Shown here in pieces: positions 1 through 13,339 of a stretch of DNA of 64,000 nucleotides. The notes beneath the pieces were generated by a model, which ran no database searches, was not told the origin of the DNA, and worked only from the letters and a program-made list of their open reading frames with translations. The stretch covers positions 870,501-934,500 of the forward strand of contig OX359196.1 in the NCBI GenBank assembly GCA_947172415.1, in the 5' to 3' direction. The translations under genes were made by a program, and so were the position numbers. The number at the start of each line of letters is the position of its first letter. Position 1 is the first letter of the stretch. The DNA is from Chondrosia reniformis (Eukaryota > Porifera > Demospongiae > Chondrillida > Chondrillidae).

Positions 1-83
1 TACCTTTAGGTTGTATACGTATATGCCTCAGACTTGTTTTGGGACACACTACACTTGAGGAATGTATTACAATAATTACTTAC

Positions 84-3000
84 TGCCATCTTGAAGACTT
101 TCTGGACTGAAAGGTCCCATCCCAACACTTGTGTTTGCTGCTATCTGTACATATATACTACTTCCCTTTAGAATCACTGAAGTGGCATTGCTCTGTGTGA
201 CCACTCTCATGTACCCCACTTCACTCTCCAGCCTATACCTAATAGTGTAGCTTGTGATGATCCCATTACGACCACGCCCATCTGCCAACCTCAATGGAGG
301 ATGCTGCAAACAAGAGAAATATAAGGGAGGAGCTTAATCTGTGAGGAGCCTACAGTAACTGTTGTGGTAAGTAAACCTGAGGTATACACATACTGTACAG
401 TAAATGCATTTGATCATTGAATACTGTGTCTGCTACTATTATAATAATATCACTTGCTGATAAAGACCCGAAACATTGAAAGGTTAGTTATTGTCCAAAG
501 AAGAAACAAGCTGTGTCTTTAGACACTCGGAAGTTCAGAAGCTGAATTATGTATTTCAAAAGAAAGTTTGATGTTGTGTGAATGAGTCTGTATTTCACTG
601 GAATACTGAATTGCAGTGTTGTGGTACTAACCAATGGATGTTAGGATCCATACACCAACTCACACAAGGTCACACCCTCTGGTGTGGGTAGACACTCACA
701 AGGACACACCCTCTGGTGTGGGTAGACACTCACAAGGTCACACCCTCTGGTGTAGGTATACACTCACAAGGACACACCCTCTGGTGTAGGTAGACACTCA
801 CAAGGTCACACCCTCTGGTGTAGGTAGACACTCACAAGGTCACACCCTCTGGTGTGGGTAGACACTCACAAGGACACACCCTCTGGTGTGGGTAGACACT
901 CACAAGGTCACACCCTCTGGTGTAGGTAGACACTCACAAGGTCACACCCTCTGGTGTGGGTAGACACTCACAAGGTCACACCCTCTGGTGTAGGTAGACA
1001 CTCACAAGGTCACACCCTCTGGTGTGGGTAGACACTCACAAGGTCACACCCTCTGGTGTAGGTAGACACTCACAAGGTCACACCCTCTGGTGTAGGTAGA
1101 CACTCACAAGGACACACCCTCTGGTGTGGGTAGACACTCACAAGGTCACACCCTCTGGTGTAGGTATACACTCACAAGGACACACCCTCTGGTGTAGGGA
1201 GACACTCACAAGGTCACACCCTCTGGTGTGGGTAGACACTCACAAGGTCACACCCTCTGGTGTGGGTAGACACTCACAAGATCACACCCTCTGGTGTAGG
1301 TAGACACTCACAAGATCACACCTTCTGGTGTAGGTAGACACTCACAAGGTCACACCCTCTGGTGTGGGTAGACACTCACAAGGTCACACCCTCTGGTGTG
1401 GGTAGACACTCACAAGATCACACCCTCTGGTGTGGGTAGACACTCACAAGGTCACACCCTCTGGTGTAGGTAGACACTCACAAGGTCACACCCTCTGGTG
1501 TAGGTAGACACTCACAAGGTCACACCCTCTGGTGTGGGTAGACACTCACAAGGTCACACCCTCTGGTGTAGGTAGACACTCACAAGGTCACACCCTCTGG
1601 TGTAGGTAGACACTCACAAGGTCACACCCTCTGGTGTGGGTAGACACTCACAAGGTCACACCCTCTGGTGTGGGTAGACACTCACAAGGACACACCCTCT
1701 GGTGTAGGTAGACACTCACAAGGACACACCCTCTGGTGTGGGTAGACACTCACAAGGTCACACCCTCTGGTGTAGGTAGACACTCACAAGGACACACCCT
1801 CTGGTGTAGGTAGACACTCACAAGGTCACACCCTCTGGTGTGGGTAGACACTCACAAGGTCACACCCTCTGGTGTAGGTAGACACTCACAAGGTCACACC
1901 CTCTGGTGTGGGTAGACACTCACAAGGTCACACCCTCTGGTGTAGGTAGACACTCACAAGGACACACCCTCTGGTGTAGGTAGACACTCACAAGGTCACA
2001 CCCTCTGGTGTAGGTAGACACTCACAAGGTCACACCCTCTGGTGTAGGTAGACACTCACAAGGTCACACCCTCTGGTGTGGGTAGACACTCACAAGGTCA
2101 CACCCTCTGGTGTAGGTATACACTCACAAGGTCACACCCTCTGGTGTAGGTAGACACTCACAAGGTCACACCCTCTGGTGTAGGTAGACACTCACAAGGA
2201 CACACCCTCTGGTGTGGGTAGACACTCACAAGGTCACACCCTCTGGTGTAGGTAGACACTCACAAGGTCACACCCTCTGGTGTAGGTAGACACTCACAAG
2301 GTCACACCCTCTGGTGTGGGTAGACACTCACAAGGACACACCCTCTGGTGTAGGTAGACACTCATAAGGACACACCCTCTGGTGTAGGTAGACACTCACA
2401 AGGACACACCCTCTGGTGTGGGTAGACACTCACAAGGTCACACCCTCTGGTGTAGGTAGACACTCACAAGGTCACACCCTCTGGTGTAGGTAGACACTCA
2501 CAAGGTCACACCCTCTGGTGTGGGTAGACACTCACAAGGACACACCCTCTGGTGTAGGTAGACACTCACAAGGACACACCCTCTGGTGTAGGTAGACACT
2601 CACAAGGACACACCCTCTGGTGTGGGTATACACTCACAAGGACACACCCTCTGGTGTGGGGAGACACTCACAAGGTCACACCCTCTGGTGTAGGTAGACA
2701 CTCACAAGGTCACACCCTCTGGTGTGGGTAGACACTCACAAGGTCACACCCTCTGGTGTAGGTAGACACTCACAAGGTCACACCCTCTGGTGTAGGTAGA
2801 CACTCACAAGGTCACACCCTCTGGTGTAGGTAGACACTCACAAGGACACACCCTCTGGTGTAGGTAGACACTCACAAGGACACACCCTCTGGTGTAGGTA
2901 GACACTCACAAGGACACACCCTCTGGTGTAGGTAGACACTCACAAGGTCACACCCTCTGGTGTGGGTAGACACTCACAAGGACACACCCTCTGGTGTAGG

Positions 3001-6000
3001 TAGACACTCACAAGGACACACCCTCTGGTGTAGGTAGACACTCACAAGGTCACACCCTCTGGTGTAGGTAGACACTCACAAGGTCACACCCTCTGGTGTG
3101 GGTAGACACTCACAAGGACACACCCTCTGGTGTGGGTAGACACTCACAAGGACACACCCTCTGGTGTAGGTAGACACTCACAAGGTCACACCCTCTGGTG
3201 TAGGTAGACACTCACAAGGTCACACCCTCTGGTGTAGGTAGACACTCACAAGATCACACCCTCTGGTGTGGGTAGACACTCACAAGGACACACCCTCTGG
3301 TGTGGGTAGACACTCACAAGGTCACACCCTCTGGTGTGGGTATACACTCACAAGGACACACCCTCTGGTGTGGGTAGACACTCACAAGGACACACCCTCT
3401 GGTGTGGGTAGACACTCACAAGGACACACCCTCTGGTGTGGGTAGACACTCACAAGGTCACACCCTCTGGTGTGGGTATACACTCACAAGGACACACCCT
3501 CTGGTGTGGGTAGACACTCACAAGGACACACCCTCTGGTGTAGGTAGACACTCACAAAGTCACACGCTCTGGTGTAGGTAGACACTCACAAGGACACACC
3601 CTCTGGTGTAGGTAGACACTCACAAGGTCACACCCTCTGGTGTAGGTAGACACTCACAAGGTCACACCCTCTGGTGTAGGTAGACACTCACAAGGACACA
3701 CCCTCTGGTGTAGGTAGACACTCACAAGGACACACCCTCTGGTGTAGGTAGACACTCACAAGGTCACACCCTCTGGTGTAGGTAGACACTCACAAGGACA
3801 CACCCTCTGGTGTAGGTAGACACTCACAAGGTCACACCCTCTGGTGTAGGTAGACACTCACAAGGACACACCCTCTGGTGTAGGTAGACACTCACAAGGA
3901 CACACCCTCTGGTGTAGGTAGACACTCACAAGGACACACCCTCTGGTGTAGGTAGACACTCACAAGGACACACCCTCTGGTGTAGGTAGACACTAACCTG
4001 CCAAAATATCCGTAAATGTGTACTGTTGACCTCTTCGGAGGCAACATTTCCTGGAGCTGCAGTAGGTACAGACTCGCTAGTTCTGATAAAGCCTGACACT
4101 TGAGAAGCAGTGTGCAAATTATTATCCATTGCCTCTATCCTGACTCTGTATTGCGTGTAAGGGAAGAGACCCGATATGGTGGAATTTATTATATTCCTGT
4201 TAACTATTTGAATGCTTTTTTCAAATTCTTCTCCTGAACCTTCTCTTTGTATATATATAGCATAGCTCAAGATGGCTTCAAGATCTCCTTCATACAGCCA
4301 CAAGATGGAGATCGCTGAGTCATTTAGAGTCACTACTTCATTTATGGTTGGTGGGGCAGGAATATCTACAAATACAGAGGCAGACCACTTCAACTATACA
4401 TACATATATATGTACGTACACACATATGTACAAATATTGGGATGTTTAATGTGTGCATGTGTAAGCAAATAAACACAAATTAATTAGGTGGGTCTAATGA
4501 GGATGAGAGGCAACTGTGAAAAGGGGCATATTTGCACATCAAATGGATATTCTGGAATCTTTTAACTATAATAGAGTAAGGATTCCTTCTTAAGAAGACC
4601 CTCATGGTCGAAACGTCTGACAGCAAGAAGTAACAAGAAAATTGCATCTTTAGACGCTCTAAAAGTTGAAAGATGATCCTTTCAAAAGATAACTTTTAAC
4701 TATTTTATAATACTATAATTCCATTACTCGTGTCAAACATTTCAATTCTGTTCTAAAATGTTCATTCTGTACAGATGGTCACATATTGTACGTACATACA
4801 ATAACACAGTGATCTATATACGTACGTACATACACACATACTGTATGTGCATTTGATATTGTTGGCTCACCTGTGACGGTTAGATTTACAGAAGTGGAGG
4901 TGACTCTTGACTCAGCAGCAGGTAAGGTGTCAATAGAAGTGCTCACTTCACATTTGTACACACCACTGTCTGACATTGACCATTGTAAGAATTGAAAACT
5001 GCCTGACGCTGAGGACTGTCTCTGCAACCTGCCACCAGGAATGTTGATATCAAACGGTTCTCCATTCTTGTACCAGCGATACTCAACCCTTGAATTATTT
5101 GCTGAAGTGGTAGCACACTTCAATTCTATTGTGTTTGAAGCAGAATTAGTCTGTCGATAGACATGGGGACCGGATATATCAGTGAACACTGTCGGCAATA
5201 TAACAACTACTTGTGCTGTAGATTGTACAGAAGTGCTGAATGTTGATCCAGTGTCCGGTAGCACTGTCTCAGCGATGCACGTATAGTCTCCTGTGTCTCC
5301 ATTGGACACTTCCTCTATGATTAGATGACCAGGCAGAGGAAACTGAAAACGCTCATTTGGTGTAGCAATTTCTGTGTTGTTGCTCAACCATCTATAGGAA
5401 GGGGGCGGGGCTCCATCAGCCTCACAAGTCAATTCCAACCTCTCTCCAATAAAGGCAATCGTATCAACGAGCTCACCTCCATCCACAAATGATGGCTCAA
5501 GTACTATATGTGGGTACATATGACATGTATACGTTATAGGTATACAAGTTGTGAAGAAAATTACATAGGTATTTACGATACAAATATGTATAACAGTTTG
5601 AATGGATGTATTGTGGCTGAAATTGGCTTTAATACATTATATAAGTACTGTATGTATACAATGAAGAGACAAGAGAATAGCCAAAAACCCTAACCCTTTA
5701 TACATTAACCTGTTGACTGTGTTGACTGGAAGCTACGTATACGTACTCATGTACGTATACTATAAATATACGTATAAACCTACATATAATTACATATGTA
5801 CGTACGTATGTACAATACTTTATAAATGGATACACCAAGTACATATACGCATGTAGTGATATACGTACGTACATTTCCATTTCTGTTGTTGTGAGTTACA
5901 GACTCTTATTTGCAAGCAGTACACATACACCTACTTGTAATGTCTACATATGAAGTGCCCACTGCTGATCCTGCAGGATTACGTGCAATACATTGATAGT

Positions 6001-9000
6001 AACCAGTGTCTGCAAACACCATACTAGTGATGGTCAGCACTGCACCAGACACTGCTGTGCGATTCTACAGGGACAGGAGAGTGGTACTAACGACATGAGG
6101 TACTCATTAAAGAGAAGATGTGTCGCACTAAATGAGAATACATTACTACAACACAGTAAAGAGAATATGATACACATTGGAGGAATACAGATAATACAAT
6201 ATATTACTACTGCATCTAGTTGTAGAAATATACAGTTGTAGAGAAAGTTCATTCCAGACTAAAAGTATATCAATATGCCTTCCTTAGCAAATATGACATT
6301 GAGATAGCTTCCTCACATCATTGTTAATCTCAGTTCCATTTGCTAGCCACTTCCACTCTAAAGGTACTTCCATCGCTGGTGAGGCACACTCCAGCTGCAG
6401 GGTTGCCCCGTAGAGCAAGGTCACATTCTCACTGCTAATGGACACAACTGGGACTCCTACATAAGATTACAGAGAAAACGGGTGTGTCTATATTATGCAA
6501 TACTCAGAGAGAAAGCAGAATATGTAAATAATCTGTAAAGGCTACAAAGCACTGTAGAACTTAAGAAGAGAAAGAGGGCCCTTCTATTAGTATAATGATA
6601 TCAGCATAAGCCCTTTACATACCTACATAGACACTTTATAAGTATAAGTTGCCACTGAATAGGATTTCAGCCCCCTAGCCAAGTAGACAATTGTCACTTG
6701 GTTGGTTGGCGTAATATCCAGTGGTGTTTATTATTTGCAATGATAGCCCAGCACAGGCTCAAGTGCAATAAACTCCCCTTTTTATAAGCACTGTATACAA
6801 CTGTACATATCAAGTGTGTTTCCCTACCTATCACAGAAATAGTGGCAGTGTAGTTCAATCCATTCCATGTACATCCATAGCTGCCTTCATCTTCCTTGCT
6901 GATTGAACTGTACTGAATGACCTGAGTGACTCCTAGTGGTGGCGGGAACATTGCACTGTTCTGTGGGTTGTTCTCCTTATACCACACCACAGGAGGTGTT
7001 GGGCTGCAAGACAGTGAGAAAGCGAGAGATGTGCTCACCTCATACAGCTCATGCACAAATATGAATCTGTTGCACTAATACTACGTACATGATACATACC
7101 ATACATACAGTACATACAGTATTCTGTACTTTGAAATGATAGGAGGTGTCTACTCAAGTATCCTAGCTTTAGCAAGCCTCAACAATGAATATTAATGTTT
7201 CAATCAGAGATCTTCATAAGTATAATGAATGATGAAGACTCACTGGATCAAAACATTCAAGTTTTACTTTGAGAATAATTAGGTATATATACGTATGTAT
7301 ACGTATACTACTCCATATGTACATACAGTACTTAAGTACGTACTGTATATCAACAAAAAGTAACATTCTACTTAGAGCAATGTACATATGATTTATTCCC
7401 TCCTTCCATGTTTCCAATAGCTCACATGTACCTATTAAGAGATACTAGGTACATCCCTGACTCACTTTCCGGGTGGAATGCACTGTGAGTGCACCATAGC
7501 CGCTCCGTCTGCCACTGTGATGTCGTGAGGAAGTGAGAGCAGAGTGGTGTGCTCTGTTGGGGTGCCAGGCACTACTGTTACATTGAAATGGCGTGTTACA
7601 GGTGGTCGTCCAACAACTGTTATTGTACAAGAGTAGCGTCCAGCTTGATCAGAGTTGATTGCAGTAAAGTAGAGTTTAAAGTCAGTTAGTCCTGTTATAA
7701 CTCCTGCATCTGGCTGAAAGTTGATATTAGTGATAAATGAAGTTCTTGACTGCCAAATAACTGTTGGAAGTGAGGAAGACACAAACTCGTAGTTGCTACA
7801 ATCTAGAACCAGTGGATCTCCTTCTGTAACAGTCAAATGTTGAGTATTGGGTATTGCTACGTTAAATATTTCTGTGAAAAATAAGAAATACATTACAGCA
7901 GTTAATAGAGAGGCAATGAAATCTAATGTATTACACTCATAAGGCTAATCATAATATATTATGTACATAGGTATAATGTAATAACAACCTGATATACATA
8001 CGTATGTCTTTACATGAATAATCTAATACACCATTTTTCTTACATGCTACATACATCTATGTACTTTAGAATAAAGGCCTATAGGAAACCTAGTGAGAGC
8101 TTTGGATGAAGATACAAGAGTTTTCTCCTTCTCCTTCTTCTCCACAGGGCCAGACAGCTGTTTCTGGGAACTCCACCCTTCCCCACATGTCTAGGAGTGC
8201 CATTGATAGGTACGGATACACAGGTACGTACATGGCAGCATGATTCAGGTTTGCTCTTACTTGCAGTCTGTATTCTTGCAGTTCTGGAACTCACAACTCC
8301 AGAGGAAGTTTGCACTAAGCAGGCATAGTCGCCTTCTGTTGCATCATCTACAGATGTGATTGTGTAATCTTGTCCAGTCCCAACCTCAACACCATTCAAG
8401 GTCCATACATAGGAGATTGGAGTATCACCTACATACGTACATGTATATGTATTGGGCAAGGATAAAATATGGAATGTGATGATCAAACAAAACCATATAT
8501 ACACATACATACGTATGTACATTTAACATACTATAGTTGCTATACTGGCATTTAACAAACTTTCTGACATGCTGGCAATTATCAAAATGCTATGACTTTA
8601 TGACTGCCATACTGATGACATCTTAACAAAGTGTTATTTAAAATAGTACAATATATGTATGTACGTACATAATGAGATACGCCTAGTATCTATTAATACC
8701 CCCCTTTTTATCTACTAATACTGTTAACTATACATATACCAATGTATAGATCTCAATTTCATGATTGTATAGCTTCATTCTAAAAGGTCTTCTAAGACTA
8801 GCAATATAGCCACAACACACAACATGGATCATTAATAGATGGAACATTTGATGCAACCATCTAAAGTCTTTGTCACATTCCAAGCCATATTCACAGGCTG
8901 CAATCTAACCACAGCCTCACTATCTACCATGCCCCTGCCACACCCACTACTCAATAGCATGTCATAACAATAACAGCACTTGTGTCTCTATATATAGTGA

Positions 9001-10573
9001 TGTATTGAAAAAGTGCGATTCAAATTACTCAATTAAGTATGTATTCTACAAACTGTAGACTTAAATGGATTAAAGACAATACTAATATTTATGGTATATA
9101 AACACGTGTAGCTTTAAAGACTTGGAAAAACTTGCTCCCTTGTATAAATACATAGTTTAGTGGCCTTAGATATACATACATACATACATACATAGGTACA
9201 TTGATGAGAAGCCATTTATATAATCTGATGAGAAGCTATTTATATAATCTGTTTTGAGGTTGTAGCATTTAATGTCATCAATAATAAAACATCATTTTTA
9301 CAAAAGATTTGACCACAAGATCCAACGGTATTTAGAACCTTTGTTGCTTTTGCTGCAACCAGCCACTAGGCAATGCAAACTAATAAGGTGAGCTATCTCT
9401 GATACTGTGACCCTACAAATAACTGGACTGCCAAGAAGTGCGTACATACACATACGTATGTACGTATATATGATTTTAAAGTTAAAATTTGAACTGAAGA
9501 CATGTTACTATTTATAATTTGTAACACAAGTACGTACATACGTATGTACATATATTTAGATATTTAGAGGGGTTTCTTTCAACTATTTCTTCCAAAATAT
9601 CTTTGAGATGGTTCATCTTTGGTCTTTTGAACGTATGTATAGAGATGCAGTTTGTTGTCAAAGGTGACCCCAGGATTGAAATGTCCGACTCTCCAGAAAA
9701 CAAACTGTCTTTAACTGCTCAAAAAGACCAAAGATGAACCATCTCAAAGGCAGTTATATCTAATTTGAAAGCAGCTGGCAGCCTGTAGTAATGCAGTGAT
9801 TGGCAGACGTGAACATGTATGGCATTGTGGTACTCTTCTGCTGACTCACTCTGAGCGGCACACCGTAACATGTGACTAGTTTCAAATTCTACTATTGCAT
9901 CTTTTGGTTCCAATGTAAACGTCACAAAAGCTGCCTTGCCTGAGAGAATAAGAAACTCGTGAAGCTAAAAGTACACATATAATACCACAAACTATAGAAT
10001 AGAGGAATACTGAGTTATGTAAGAGGTCAATCATCACTACAGTGAGTAAGCTAGCCATTAACTAGAACTACATACTTACCACTGCTACACAAAACAGATT
10101 ATGTAAACACGATATATCACTCCATTAACTGTATGTGACTATTGGATACAAGTCTACTTACAGTACATACGTATATATATTCGTATCCTTTGTAAACTGC
10201 ACAAATGATAGGTAAAGTGTACTTATATACGTTAGGATATATTTATTTATTGCGTTTGTGATGAAGAAGAAGTATTTATGAGTCATACGAACAAAATTGA
10301 ATGATTCAACTTGGAGGTACTTTCCTTCATGCAGAAGAAGACCTGCTGGTTTAAGCCTGTGCAAAGGCTATGATGATAAGCATATTATATATATTCACTG
10401 GTAAACATTAGACTGCAACAGTCACTTGGCTGGTTTGGTGTAATATTTTCCAGTGCTTATATGCTTATTATATATGCTCTCACTCTCTCACACTCTCACA
10501 CTCTCTCACTCTCACCTTTGGTCAGCCACAGCAATGAGCAGCAGAAGAGGACGACAGACTTGTGAGATAACAT
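84..10573 (-). CDS. Ig/fibronectin-III cell-surface receptor, 5' part (3' end outside window)
   Basis: Reads right to left. Exons: 10516-10573, 9850-9939, 8261-8428, 7466-7871, 6828-7003, 6317-6456, 5935-6064, 4871-5503, 3998-4365, 84-303; junction phases agree throughout and 796 codons are present. Exon 1 starts with MLSHKSVVLFCCSLLWLTKG, a signal peptide, so the protein is secreted or membrane-bound. Six Ig domains follow, each with the B-strand Cys, core Trp and a [D/E/Q]xGxYxC-type F-strand motif (EGDYAC, AGRYSC, EGSYGC, TGYYQC, TGDYTC, SGVYKC). Ig1, Ig3 and Ig4 are split by introns. One complete FN3 (exon 3998-4365) and a second FN3 split by the minisatellite intron follow. The architecture resembles adhesion or guidance receptors and receptor tyrosine phosphatases; the membrane and cytoplasmic parts lie outside the window, so the subfamily cannot be named. 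The start is the only ATG in frame with the signal peptide. Confidence 0.87.
655..3993. repeat. 34-bp minisatellite, about 98 copies, filling an intron of the Ig/FN3 gene
   Basis: The unit is 34 bp, with the core CACACCCTCTGGTGTG on the plus strand. Copies differ mainly at GGT/GGA (AAGGTCAC versus AAGGACAC) and GTGG/GTAG. Many copies contain a perfect 6-bp stem with a 4-base loop (CACACC-CTCT-GGTGTG). On the transcribed minus strand most copies contain GTGAGTGTCTACC, closely matching the genuine donor GTTAGTGTCTACC at 3985-3997, where the array ends. The array takes up about 90 % of the phase-0 intron (304-3997) that splits FN3 domain 2. Confidence 0.97.
8016..8190 (-). repeat. Dispersed short repeat family, copy 1
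   Basis: Shares a roughly 170-bp block with copies near 30059-30251, 39770-39965, 62309-62465 and, in part, 32620-32730 and 23505-23545. Recognisable pieces are GGCCTATAGG, CCTAGTGAGAG, TTTGGATGA and CAGCTGTTTCTGGGAA. This copy lies in an Ig-receptor intron beside the 8261-8428 exon. It leaves chance open frames in several places; none is a gene. The family is probably a non-autonomous mobile element. Confidence 0.8.
8429..9849. other. Intron of the Ig/FN3 gene; no coding content
   Basis: AT-rich intron. It holds the fold-back element at 9580-9757, a 25-bp unit present twice (about 9203-9254, TGATGAGAAG..TTTATATAATC) and TACGTA-type palindromic stretches. The short open frames at 9512-9703 and 9719-9925 are mostly the fold-back element; only 9850-9939 of the second is a real exon. 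Confidence 0.6.
9580..9757. mobile_element. Fold-back (MITE-like) element with 'TTTGAGATGGTTCATCTTTGG' arms
   Basis: Left arm ATCTTTGAGATGGTTCATC at about 9599 and right arm GATGAACCATCTCAAAG at about 9733 are inverted copies. They enclose a centre with GGTGACCCCAGGATTGAAA. The same arm sequence recurs at 38288-38402 and 42722-42966, so this is a family of short hairpin elements. This copy lies in the Ig-receptor intron between exons 9850-9939 and 8261-8428. It has no coding capacity. Confidence 0.7.
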
Positions 10574-10590
10574 TCTAAATCAGCAAATTC

Positions 10591-13273
10591 CTACAGTGTA
10601 GACAAAATAATCAACTTTCACACTTCATATAAGAGATATAACCACACTACATGATAATATATTATGTTGGTATGTATGCATATATGTATGTACATACATA
10701 CATATGATGTAAATTCAACAAGTTAACTATGAATATTATCAACCAATAAAAGAATGATATTCAATTTATTGTAAATACGTAGCAGTGTGCCAGACACACA
10801 GGTATTAAAGTCAGTGGAGAAAAGGCTCCTTTCCCATGATCAAACCTGATTAGTGCTGCACAAGATATCAAATAGAAACTATGAATGAAGCTATACACAT
10901 GAATATGTCAGCTTGGCCAAAGAAGGGTACTTTACAGAAACACAGGTGCGTATCCATTTAAAGTCACACCAGCCTTGAGGTGTGTAATACAATGCAGAGG
11001 TCAGTATTTCAAGGACATTGCAGGAGACAAAGATAGTCCAAACAAGGCAAAGCCAGACACAAGTGCCTGAGAATTGTATTCAAGTCTCAAAAGTGGGAAA
11101 TCACACCAGACAATGAGTCTAGCTAACCCTGGTACAAATGTACTAGTTAGACTACTAATACAATATTGACTAGCACAATTAATCAGATTTTACATGAAAT
11201 CTCTTGTTAGGTAATGTTAGGTAATGGGTGTGAATAGCCTCATTATAAGTATTCAACTCTTAAATAAGTCTATAGTACATAGATTGAGGCAATTGTTAAG
11301 AAACTGCAGTAATTCATAGGGAGAAAATCAAATTAGCAAGTGAACACATCTAGACGTTACAATGAGTAAAGTAAAATTGACATGCTTTATGTATGGTATG
11401 GATGGCTCATTGACCTGGGACTGCGTCAACAGGACCTAACCTTATATGAAGTATCTGAAACATATTATTTAAACATGGATACTTCCTTACCATTGAACCT
11501 CTATTATATTAATATATGAATACATTGAATATTTAAACATTGTTATTTCCTTGGTACATTGAACCTCTATAATATATATGGTATATATGATATATTGAAC
11601 TTCCATTATGTGGATATATGGTACATTGAATTTCTATAATATGGTATATTGAACCTCTATAATATGGTACATTGAACCTCTATAATATGGTACATTAATA
11701 GTACGGATACTTATGGACCCAAAAAATTATCTTAATTTCAAAGGCTGAAAAGACACATGGGTTGATACCAGAAATGTTAAAGGACTGGGAGAGAGTGAGG
11801 TTGGCTGGAACAATATTTCAGTCTAAATATTACATCACAAGGTGACAATAAGTACTGTTTGAAATTCCTAACATCTTAGGTCAGATAAACAAACATTCAA
11901 AGTAAACAGGTCTACTTCAAAGGTAAAGACAATAATAAAGTTTAACTTTTTCTTTACATGAACTTGGCATAGATTTGCAAATGATGGTCATTGGAGTCAA
12001 AGTTTTGTTGCTATTTAAATATGGTGGCCACTCTTAGCAGTGCCCTCACTGCCATAATGGAGTTTACTTTTACTCCTAGTATATCCAAAAGTTACAAGTT
12101 TAATTATAATACTGAACACTCTGCATGTGCATAGAAGTTGTGAATAGGAAGCAGATGTAGTAGATATAGTCACTCTGAAGTGTTCATTGAAGAGGAATTG
12201 GTCATGAAAGCTCTTCCTATGAGCAAAGTGCTGCATTAGATTTACATCCAGTATTAAGGTATTGGGACATTCATTGATATTTACACAAATCTTGTAAGTA
12301 TGCAACACTTTAAGTGTTTATGAAGCAATTTTTGAATAAAACTATACATCAATTCAATGACATGTATACATTCACAAAAAGCAATAAATTGCATAATCGA
12401 GTATGTCTGAGCATAATATTATAATTTGTACAGATGATCACTGTATAAAGCTTCTAAAACCATTTGAATGTGGGGACATATACTGTCTTGTGACTTTATT
12501 CAGACATAGTGATATGCTAGCTGAAAACTAACCATTTCAAGATAAAATTGTGTGTACAACTGTCAACTGAAGGGAAAACACTTTTTATTGAACAAAATTG
12601 AAAATAGTTTGGAAAATGACCATTGAAGAGTATTTCACTTCTATGCAACCATTGCACCATCAGACGTAGGTCAGACAGCTATTGCAAAACCATTCCATTG
12701 AAACATTCACAATGGACAAGTCATGAGTTCTAGTCTTGTATACAATCAATACACATAATATCATTGATGGGCCATCATACATAGTATATTAACTATTTAC
12801 TGTTCGCTTATACAGTCTACTAACACCTTCTAGAGTGTCCTAGGAACGCATCTGAGGCGGTACCTGTACACACAATGATGTACCTCCTCTCCTCACAAGC
12901 AGTCAAAATGATACACAATGAACAAGTTAGCTTAAGTTAATAACAGGGTCTCCTTAAGCTCGCCAAATCTACACAATCTCGTTTGGTGCCCGTAGAATCC
13001 GCAAAAGTGCATTACGACACAAACTGGAAACATAAGCTGGTAACAGTAAGAGCCTTATCTCAGTAAAGAGAGAGAGAAATCCTTTCAAACTAGCGAGAGT
13101 TACCAAAACTTTCCTTACTACGCTATGTATTACTGAAATAGCACCAAAAATAGATCCTAGCTATATCGTATGAAGCTAAACGGAAACCATGTTACGAAAA
13201 GAAAGCCAAACACGTAGGAACTTGCTGCAGAAAACACAGCACAGTTTAAATGCTAACAGTCAAGTCAACTCAC
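10591..13273. other. Probable 5' UTR intron with no recognisable gene
   Basis: AT-rich sequence without a convincing exon. Its only structure is a degenerate 23-bp repeat (core ACATTGAACCTCTATAATAT) between about 11480 and 11702, copied three to five times. The 97-codon open frame at 12015-12308 matches nothing I recognise and lacks splice-site support. Confidence 0.5.
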
Positions 13274-13335
13274 CGTATCTTGCTGAGGAGGATAGACTGA
13301 AGCTTGCGGTTGTAACTTAGCGGACCTCCCCCCAG
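13274..13335 (-). other. Probable 5' UTR exon of the Ig/FN3 receptor
   Basis: A consensus donor (ACG followed by GTGAGT) lies at 13273-13268 on the minus strand. A matching acceptor (GTAG) at 10591-10592 sits 17 bases upstream of the receptor start codon. This suggests a non-coding first exon ending at 13274, a 5' UTR intron at 10591-13273 and transcription starting near 13.3 kb. The right limit is a guess. Splice signals only; no transcript evidence. Confidence 0.4.
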
Positions 13336-13339
13336 GATT

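Noticed and set aside
655..3993. Regularly spaced repeats resembling a CRISPR array
   Set aside because: Units are head-to-tail with no unique spacers, in an animal intron; it is a minisatellite.
7004..7066. Longer version of the Ig-3 exon starting at 7066
   Set aside because: Phase allows it, but it adds a second Cys and spoils the Ig spacing. The acceptor at 7004-7005 has a strong pyrimidine tract and gives a normal Ig domain.
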